Assembly: GCF_025787225.1 (NCBI RefSeq)
Contig: NZ_CP090958.1
Span: forward strand, 434,001 to 498,000
Length of the DNA: 64,000 nt
Origin: Saxibacter everestensis
GTDB lineage: Bacteria > Actinomycetota > Actinomycetes > Actinomycetales > Brevibacteriaceae
Direction: 5' to 3'
The first letter of the stretch is position 1, and every line of letters starts with the position of its first letter. Both the position numbers and the translations under genes were made by a program. The notes beneath the pieces are model-generated. The model was not told where the DNA came from, did not search any database, and saw only the letters and a list, made by a program, of their open reading frames with translations. This document shows, in pieces, positions 62,706 through 64,000 of the stretch.

Positions 62706-64000
62706 GTGCGTTTAATTCTCACTGCCGTCGCAAGTGACGCGGCGGAACCGATTGATCTGGTCATCGATTGCGACGACACCGCGCTGGTCAGGGACATCGC
62801 ATCTAGCGTCGGCAACCGCCTGCCCACTCGGTCAGCAACCTACTCGGGCGTCTCCGGACCGACATTGGTACGAAGCGAAAGCGACGATGTAGCCGAACGC
62901 CCGGCTCTGTGGGTCGCGGGCGAGAGGCTCGACCCCGACCAGAAGGTTGCCGACAGCCCGCTCCGAAACGGCGTCGTGGTGGGCGTCGGTCAGGACGCGG
63001 GCGGCGATTTCAGCGAGCCGGACGCGGCTTTCGAAGTCCGGATTGCCTCCGGCCTGTTGGCCGGAAAGGTATTCCGGCTCAGGGCCGGTAGCTACACGAT
63101 CGGGACAGGTATCGACTGCGCCATTCGGGTTACTGACCCGCTCCTGGAAAGCACTTCTCACGGCCTACCGGTCGCCACCGTCGATATTGAGAGCAGCGGG
63201 AGCGTCTCGATAACGCCGAACCCGCGCTATCTTGAAGCGAAACGACAAGCGCCGCAGCGAATCCACCCCTTACGGGGTCCGATCGTAATACCAGGGGTTC
63301 CGGCTAAGAGCCGGCCCCGAAACCGAAAGCAGCGGCGAGCCGCGAAGGAAGATGCTCGTTTCGGGGCTGAATCGCATTTCCTCACAGTGGATCCAGGCGG
63401 TCCCGTCAGCCTCCTGCACCTCGACCGCAAGCCAGTCACTGCGCCGGCAGAGTGGCTCCCGGGCGCTGCCCTTATCGTGGGTTCCACCTTTTTTGAGCTC
63501 TCGGTGACGCAGCGGGCCGACGCTTCCTTGTCGTTGACCGTCAATGGGGCGACCCTTGATTTCAACCGGCCGCCGCGATTGTTGCCGGCACCGCGCCAGA
63601 CCGAATTCCATCTACCTTCCGAGCCGCACAAGCCGGATAAATCGCCCTTTCCGCTATTGCTGATTCTTGCGCCGCTCGTGCTGTCTGCCGGGTTGTTCGC
63701 GGTGACCCGCTCGCCCTATATGCTCCTTTTCGCATTGCTTTCCCCGCTGATGGCAATTTCCAACTTCACATCTTCCCGACGACAGGCAAAGATGCGATAT
63801 CGGGAGCAGATGATCGAGTTTCGGGACCGGAAACGCCGGATTGAACAAGATGCATTCGAGACCCTGGTCAGCGAACGCGCCGCTCGTCGACGCGACTATC
63901 CGGACCCCGCATTCATCCTGACAACGGCAACCGGACCTCGGGCGAGACTGTGGGAACGCCGGCCAGCCGACCCGGACTGGCTGCACGTCCGCGTCGGCAC
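62706..64000 (+). CDS. EccC/EssC-like FtsK/SpoIIIE ATPase, N-terminal part (cut by window edge)
   Basis: The frame from GTG 62706 (VRLILTAVASDAAEPIDLVI) is open to the edge, about 431 residues. The first part resembles the EssC N-terminal and FHA modules: GVVVGVGQDAGG, AGKVFRLRAGSYTIGTGIDC (FHA glycine loop) and a second such region (GAALIVGSTFFELSVTQ). Two membrane helices follow (PFPLLLILAPLVLSAGLFAV, YMLLFALLSPLMAISNF), then a charged segment that in EccC leads to the ATPases. This is the motor of type VII secretion. The ribosome site GAGGAAAGG is about 12 bases upstream. The ATPase domains lie beyond the window. Confidence 0.82.
   Translation, partial: MRLILTAVASDAAEPIDLVIDCDDTALVRDIASSVGNRLPTRSATYSGVSGPTLVRSESDDVAERPALWVAGERLDPDQKVADSPLRNGVVVGVGQDAGGDFSEPDAAFEVRIASGLLAGKVFRLRAGSYTIGTGIDCAIRVTDPLLESTSHGLPVATVDIESSGSVSITPNPRYLEAKRQAPQRIHPLRGPIVIPGVPAKSRPRNRKQRRAAKEDARFGAESHFLTVDPGGPVSLLHLDRKPVTAPAEWLPGAALIVGSTFFELSVTQRADASLSLTVNGATLDFNRPPRLLPAPRQTEFHLPSEPHKPDKSPFPLLLILAPLVLSAGLFAVTRSPYMLLFALLSPLMAISNFTSSRRQAKMRYREQMIEFRDRKRRIEQDAFETLVSERAARRRDYPDPAFILTTATGPRARLWERRPADPDWLHVRVG

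Overview
The window is chromosomal DNA from a high-GC Gram-positive bacterium (Actinomycetota, probably order Micrococcales). The evidence is the GC-rich coding, many GTG starts and 4-base ATGA/GTGA overlaps, DUF3263 and LytR_C genes, a PspA-PspAA-HtpX-PspAB set, actinobacterial Tad pilus genes, an FHA-bearing EccC/EssC-like gene, and a CIRCE-controlled groEL without groES. I do not assign a genus.

Layout. 1-4.5 kb: the 5' part of otsA (trehalose phosphate synthase), a membrane Ser/Thr kinase, a DsbA-like thioredoxin and tRNA-Thr(TGT). 4.5-10.7 kb: an accessory island behind the tRNA with a decapitated SRAP gene, an ends-only IS30 relic, a TetR-controlled old-yellow-enzyme/SnoaL pair, a truncated resolvase, a frameshifted IS30 copy and a VOC-TipA operon with a MerR-type promoter. 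10.7-17.6 kb: SGNH hydrolase, PanE-like reductase, PspC, amidohydrolase, ThrE-like exporter and ung, then a VOC gene and a GNAT gene truncated by an IS630 tail, bracketed by two clusters of 14-bp repeats.

17.6-28.3 kb is catabolic. A LysR regulator diverges from a 3-hydroxyisobutyrate-dehydrogenase-like enzyme, an MHS transporter and an aldehyde dehydrogenase. A GntR/FCD regulator diverges from an asparagine operon: permease, a fused aspartate racemase-asparaginase, and aspartate ammonia-lyase. In this model asparagine enters, is hydrolysed to aspartate, D-aspartate is racemised, and L-aspartate is split to fumarate and ammonia. The fusion protein is the most unusual single gene here.

28.3-43.5 kb is mostly housekeeping: SDR, DUF3263, LytR_C, cspA, groEL, TauE, homocysteine methyltransferase, aldo-keto reductase, DUF4031, S4 protein, moaE, then a leftward run pspA-pspAA-htpX-pspAB-SIP-moaA-moaD joining membrane stress to siderophore reduction and molybdopterin synthesis. 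43.5-48.1 kb: a leftward two-component system with an HtrA protease and a WXG100 protein.

48.2-64 kb runs rightward: a Tad pilus locus (CpaB-like, TadZ, TadA, TadB, TadC, three prepilin-like proteins and a TadG-like one), a lipoprotein, a secreted protein and a 947-residue LysM/BTAD membrane protein. It continues directly into a type VII secretion module: a small helical protein, a secreted protein with a glycine-rich pore-like C-terminus, a membrane protein that could be its immunity partner, an unrecognised cytosolic protein and the start of an FHA-containing FtsK/EccC ATPase cut by the window edge.
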